Made by a program: the position numbers and the translations under genes. DNA of 57,347 nucleotides from MGBC114844 sp910585855 (GTDB taxonomy: Bacteria; Bacillota; Clostridia; Lachnospirales; Lachnospiraceae), in assembly GCA_965646165.1 (NCBI GenBank), contig CBFFYP010000017.1, positions 1 to 57,347 on the forward strand. The letters are read 5' to 3'. Of this stretch, positions 53,944-57,347 are shown piece by piece. The notes beneath the pieces were generated by a model that was not told where the DNA came from, made no database searches, and saw nothing but the letters and a program-made list of their open reading frames with translations. Position 1 is the stretch's first letter; each line of letters starts with the position of its first letter.

Positions 53944-55467
53944 ATGAAACAGAAGATTAGAAAAGTGATTTGTTTTTGTTTGGCAGCAGTAATGATTGGT
54001 ATTTTAGGATATCAGGGGCAGGGAAATCAGGTAAAGGCAGCAGAAAAAAATCAGGAAACTACAATCTGCAGGCTGCCAACGGTTTCCGAATCTGATGTAA
54101 AGGCAGCGGAAAAAAATCAGGAAACTACAACAGAGTATATGGATCTGGTGGCACAGAATCAGGCTTTACCTTCTGTTTGTGGTCAGCTTCAGGTAAAGGG
54201 GACAAAACTTTGTGATCGCTATGGAAATCCGATTCAGCTTCGGGGGCTTAGTACACATGGTATCGCTTGGTTTCCTGACTATATCAATGAATCTTGTTTT
54301 TCTGAGTTTCGTACAGATTGGAATATCAATGTCATTCGTTTAGCACTTTATACGGCAGAGTATGGCGGTTATTGTTCCGGGGGAGATAAAGAAGCATTGA
54401 AGGAGCTGGTTCAAAAAGGGGTAGAATATGCAGTAAAACAGGATTTGTATGTTGTGATTGACTGGCATATTTTATCGGATGGAAATCCTGCAGTCTATCA
54501 GGAAGAGGCAAAGAAGTTTTTTGCTGAAATGGCAGAAAAGTATGCAGATTGTCCCAATGTATTGTATGAAATCTGTAATGAGCCAAATGGACAGACTAGT
54601 TGGGCGGATATCAAGAAATATGCCAAAGAAGTGATTTCCGTTATTCGCAGTAAGGATGAAGACGGTGTGATTTTGGTAGGGACACCGAATTGGTCACAGT
54701 ATGTCGATCAGGCAGCACAAGATCCGATTACAGAATATTCGAATATTATGTATACACTTCATTTTTATGCAGCAACACATAAAGAGTCACTGCGAAAGAC
54801 TATGACAGAGGCAGTAAATGCAGGGCTTCCGATTTTTGTAAGTGAATTTGGTATTTGTGATGCCAGCGGAAATGGTGCAGTTGATTTAGAACAGGCAAGG
54901 CAGTGGATAAAAACAATGGATGACTATAATATCAGTTATATTGCTTGGAATATATCTAATAAAGACGAAACTTCTGCTATTTTAAAAAAGGACTGCCAAA
55001 AGAAGAGTGGATTTGAAGCAGAGGATTTTAGTGAGTCGGGAAAATGGCTGTATCAGATGTTTACAAGTAAAGAGGTTGACAGAGGAGATGGAGGTAGAAA
55101 TAGTTCAGCAGATTTGGTATATGTTGAAGAAGAAAAAAGGCAGCAGGAAGTTTTTGTGCAGAGTAAAGGTTCGTTTTCTTATGAAATTGTGCCATATACA
55201 TCTTGGGAGGCAGAGGGAAAAGTTTTTTATCAGTATGGAGTGAAAGTGAAAAATAATTTAGAAACGGGGCGTGATGGCTGGCAAATCTCGATTCCGTTTA
55301 ATCAGACGATTGTACTGCAGGATGGATGGAACGGAAATTATTCGGTGGAAGGTACAGTTTTAACGATTACATCAAAAGAGTATAACGGGCAGATTTCAGA
55401 GGGAGGTGTTCTAGATGGGGTAGGATTTATTGTGAGCGGAAGTGCTGGGTTAAAGCTGATACAGTAG
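53944..55467 (+). CDS. Secreted GH5 endoglucanase with C-terminal binding domain
   Basis: A 507-residue secreted beta-1,4-glucanase. It has a signal peptide (KVICFCLAAVMIGILGYQ), a GH5 (subfamily 2-like) barrel with the acid/base E213 in YEICNEPNG and the nucleophile E301 in FVSEFGICDASG, and a C-terminal domain (about 400-507) with W and G spacing like CBM2 (GRDGWQISIPFNQTIVLQDG). The region just after the predicted cleavage site contains an in-frame 66-bp insertion: a fragment of a family A arm plus a repeat of VKAAEKNQETT. Cellulose or mixed-linkage glucan is the likely substrate. Confidence 0.92.
   Translation: MKQKIRKVICFCLAAVMIGILGYQGQGNQVKAAEKNQETTICRLPTVSESDVKAAEKNQETTTEYMDLVAQNQALPSVCGQLQVKGTKLCDRYGNPIQLRGLSTHGIAWFPDYINESCFSEFRTDWNINVIRLALYTAEYGGYCSGGDKEALKELVQKGVEYAVKQDLYVVIDWHILSDGNPAVYQEEAKKFFAEMAEKYADCPNVLYEICNEPNGQTSWADIKKYAKEVISVIRSKDEDGVILVGTPNWSQYVDQAAQDPITEYSNIMYTLHFYAATHKESLRKTMTEAVNAGLPIFVSEFGICDASGNGAVDLEQARQWIKTMDDYNISYIAWNISNKDETSAILKKDCQKKSGFEAEDFSESGKWLYQMFTSKEVDRGDGGRNSSADLVYVEEEKRQQEVFVQSKGSFSYEIVPYTSWEAEGKVFYQYGVKVKNNLETGRDGWQISIPFNQTIVLQDGWNGNYSVEGTVLTITSKEYNGQISEGGVLDGVGFIVSGSAGLKLIQ
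54031..54130 (+). repeat. 34-bp direct repeat flanking a family A arm fragment inside GH5
   Basis: GTAAAGGCAGCAGAAAAAAA... (54031-54064) is repeated at 54097-54130 with one mismatch. Between the copies, 54067-54095 matches the A1 right arm at 26 of 29 positions (CTGCAGGCTGCC then CGAATCTG at the ends). The total insertion is 66 bp and stays in frame. Confidence 0.85.
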
Positions 55468-55500
55468 AGGGGGACGTTAAAAGCGGAAGGAAATTTGTAG
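55468..55500 (+). repeat. Family B remnant
   Basis: AGGGGGACGTTAAAAGCGGAAGGAAATT-type sequence directly after the GH5 stop matches only the left arm of family B. Other parts are lost. Confidence 0.45.
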
Positions 55501-55566
55501 TGAGAGTAAGGGATGAAGTGAGAATTGGGAATGATTTTGAGGTTAGGAGAGGAGGATTTGATTTAG

Positions 55567-56340
55567 ATGGATATTCATGTTCGCAGACAAAGTTATATGT
55601 TTACAAGTCCGTTTTCTTTTTATTCTAATCGTGGTTTAAAAAGTACACAGGAAAAACAGGAACGGCAGATGCAGTGTGACAGGGAAGTTGGGTTTTGGGA
55701 GGAGAAAAAAGAAAATTTAAAAACAATGCAATGTGATACATTGGAAGAGATTGCAAGAAAATTGGAGTTATTTCATAATTATGAAGAAGAAATTTCTGCT
55801 GTAAAATCAGCTTATAATAATGAGCAGATGTGGCATGTTATGGATGAAGCCAAAGAAATCGGTGAAAAGATTGCAGAGGAAGCAGAGAAGCAAAAGCCAA
55901 AGACACCAGAAGAAAGAGAAGAGGAAAGACGTAAGGAGGCTCTTGGAACAGAAGAAGATCAAGGAGAAATGTCCGAATTGCTTGAGGATATGGGTGAATT
56001 GACAGAAGAGGTGCAAGAGGAGCTAGAAACAGAGTTAAAAGAGCAAGAAGAAGCTGTTTCTCAGGAACAGAATATACAAGAGATAGAGGAAACGGTTATA
56101 GCACAGGAGCAGGATTTACAGGAGGCACAAGAGGATATTGTACTGCAGGAACAAAGTTGGAAGACAGAGCAGGAAAGGGCGGATGTTTTAACAGAAGGAA
56201 AAGATTTTATAAAAGAGCAGAAGATGATTTCTGATAAGCAGCAGCTTTGGATGGAACAAAAAGAGATACAGGATGAAAAGCGAATGATGCTGGAGGAATA
56301 TATTATGCAGGGATATAAGCCGTTTGATATGCGGATTTAA
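55567..56340 (+). CDS. Glutamate-rich coiled-coil protein of unknown function
   Basis: A 257-residue, strongly acidic and probably fully helical protein. The first 25 residues (MDIHVRRQSYMFTSPFSFYS) are non-helical and basic, the rest is rich in E, Q and K with heptad-like spacing (residues 30-110 and 140-240). No signal peptide or membrane segment is present. I do not recognise a named family. It lies near the DUF6033-like gene, which has a similar charged architecture, and the two may act together; this is inference from proximity. Confidence 0.65.
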   Translation: MDIHVRRQSYMFTSPFSFYSNRGLKSTQEKQERQMQCDREVGFWEEKKENLKTMQCDTLEEIARKLELFHNYEEEISAVKSAYNNEQMWHVMDEAKEIGEKIAEEAEKQKPKTPEEREEERRKEALGTEEDQGEMSELLEDMGELTEEVQEELETELKEQEEAVSQEQNIQEIEETVIAQEQDLQEAQEDIVLQEQSWKTEQERADVLTEGKDFIKEQKMISDKQQLWMEQKEIQDEKRMMLEEYIMQGYKPFDMRI

Positions 56341-56461
56341 GTATGGACAGAGAATAAAGGATTAGTTTATTATAAAGACAGCCAAAGAAATTTTTTTATT
56401 TTTTCTGGAATCATAGTTTTTATCTAAAGGCATATATTAAAGATAAAAAGGAATTTTAAGG

Positions 56462-56947
56462 ATGACAGATACGATTCCGAATTTGTCTTTTAGCGAGTTA
56501 TTGGGAAGTGAAAGACCACAGGCTGTGGCATGGCTTCAGGGAAGGGATGATCCTTCTCAAATTGGAGGATTTGTGAAATTTTATTCGACCTCATTTGGGG
56601 GTGTTCTGGTAGAAATTGAGGTGTATGGATTACCAGATAAAAAGGGAGATTCTAATTTTTATGCACTGCATATTCATGAACATGGGATTTGCAGTGACAA
56701 GTTTGTTCATACAGGGGATCATTATAATCCGAAACAGACAGAACATCCATTTCATGCCGGAGATATGCCGCCGCTGATCAGTAATAATGGATATGCTTGG
56801 AGTAGTTTTTTTGACGGACGGTTTTCTGTAACAGAGTTGATAGGGAGATCGGTTGTAATACATGAAAATAAAGATGATTTTACAACACAGCCTTCTGGAA
56901 ATGCAGGAGAAAAGATTGCTTGCGGAGTGATTCGGTTTGTGCGGTAG
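56462..56947 (+). CDS. Cu/Zn superoxide dismutase-family protein without signal peptide
   Basis: A 161-residue protein of the SodC family. The metal-ligand regions are visible: ALHIHEHGIC (copper histidines), TGDHYNP (bridging histidine region), HPFHAGDMPPL (zinc His and Asp) and SVVIHENKDDF (last copper histidine). Two cysteines (GICSDK and KIACGV) are in the usual disulfide positions. The usual secretion signal of bacterial SodC is missing, so it would stay in the cytosol. Some clostridial SodC-like proteins lack activity, so function should be treated as probable. AAGG lies just before ATG 56462. A family A element starts about 25 nt after the stop. Confidence 0.85.
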   Translation: MTDTIPNLSFSELLGSERPQAVAWLQGRDDPSQIGGFVKFYSTSFGGVLVEIEVYGLPDKKGDSNFYALHIHEHGICSDKFVHTGDHYNPKQTEHPFHAGDMPPLISNNGYAWSSFFDGRFSVTELIGRSVVIHENKDDFTTQPSGNAGEKIACGVIRFVR

Positions 56948-56972
56948 AGAGGAAATTTTGATTTTTTTGTAA

Positions 56973-57347
56973 GGGGGACGCCAGATTCGAAAACGGTGGG
57001 CAGTCTGCTGTTCCGGTTTCCAAAAAGCAAGAAGTTCTAAGACTTCTGCCTTTTTCTTTTCTCAACCAGACAGACCGGGGCGCAATTCGCCCTCCTTTCA
57101 GCCGAAACGAAATGGGTGTAAGGAAGGATTTTGCCAGCTATAAGATAATCTCTTTCTTATTATCCGAGCTAAACACGCCCCTTTTTTTTCACACCCTGCA
57201 TGGAAGCAGGATGTGAAAAAAATCTTAGGTTTTCGAGCAGAAGTCCAAGAACTTCTAACTTTTTTTCAAAGTCACTGCAGACTGCCCACCGTTTTCGAAT
57301 CTGGCTGTTTCTTGATCCCGGGACAAAAAAAGAATTAACAGCGAGAG
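56973..57347. mobile_element. Family A composite element (A1 reverse, A2 start at window edge)
   Basis: Begins GGGGGACGCC after the SodC-like gene. The reversed A1 half is complete (hairpin 57188-57217), followed by GATCCCGGGACAAAAAAAG and AACAGCGAGAG, the first bases of an A2 half cut by the window end. The shortened linker matches that of the 29387 copy. Confidence 0.88.

Overview
The window is a low-GC chromosomal segment from a spore-forming, pectin- and cellulose-degrading clostridium, most likely a gut member of the Lachnospiraceae. The evidence is a division/cell-wall cluster that runs directly into spoIIGA-sigE, formate-THF ligase, a DUF6033-type gene, secreted pectinase and GH5 genes, AGGAGG-type ribosome binding sites and A/T-rich third positions. 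Genus cannot be fixed from the sequence.

Layout. 0.46-5.4 kb: fhs, argS and a serine hydrolase, probably one operon. 5.6-6.2 kb: a PIN-domain toxin-antitoxin pair on the minus strand. 7.3-8.3 kb: a TPP riboswitch and thiT. 8.5-9.9 kb: a zinc-ribbon membrane protein and a convergent fabH. 10.2-25.7 kb: a rearranged dcw cluster (rsmH, ftsL, two class B PBPs, mraY, murD, ftsW, ftsQ, ftsZ, a small unknown gene, spoIIGA, sigE). No mraZ, murE/F, murG or sigG is found here, and repeats sit in several of the gaps. 26-29.3 kb: pepF overlapping an ASKHA/ferredoxin-domain protein. 30-33.2 kb: a degenerate IS200-type TnpA, a nitroreductase, tRNA-Gly and pyrC. 34.3-50 kb: two paralogous secreted proteins of about 2400 residues, each fusing pectin methylesterase (CE8) and pectate lyase (PL1) to wall-binding repeats, with near-identical promoters carrying a LacI/CcpA-type operator. 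50-57 kb: a HAM1-like pyrophosphatase, an MCP broken by an in-frame TAG, a DUF6033 protein, a GH5 cellulase, a coiled-coil protein and a Cu/Zn SOD-like protein.

The most unusual content lies between genes. Two families of long structured repeats fill many intergenic gaps, usually within about 50 nt after a stop codon. Family A half-elements are about 350 bp imperfect palindromes with at least three nested stems; seven loci are present, several as mirror-image pairs of two subtypes (up to about 860 bp). Family B elements are about 150 bp, with an outer stem and a conserved core; ten copies or remnants are present. In both families the two arms of each stem change together between copies, and the family A central hairpin keeps a G-U wobble in one orientation. 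This suggests that folded RNA (or folded single-stranded DNA) is what is conserved. A fragment of a family A arm is embedded in frame in the GH5 gene between 34-bp direct repeats, which is evidence of past mobility. These elements are my best candidate for an undescribed system.
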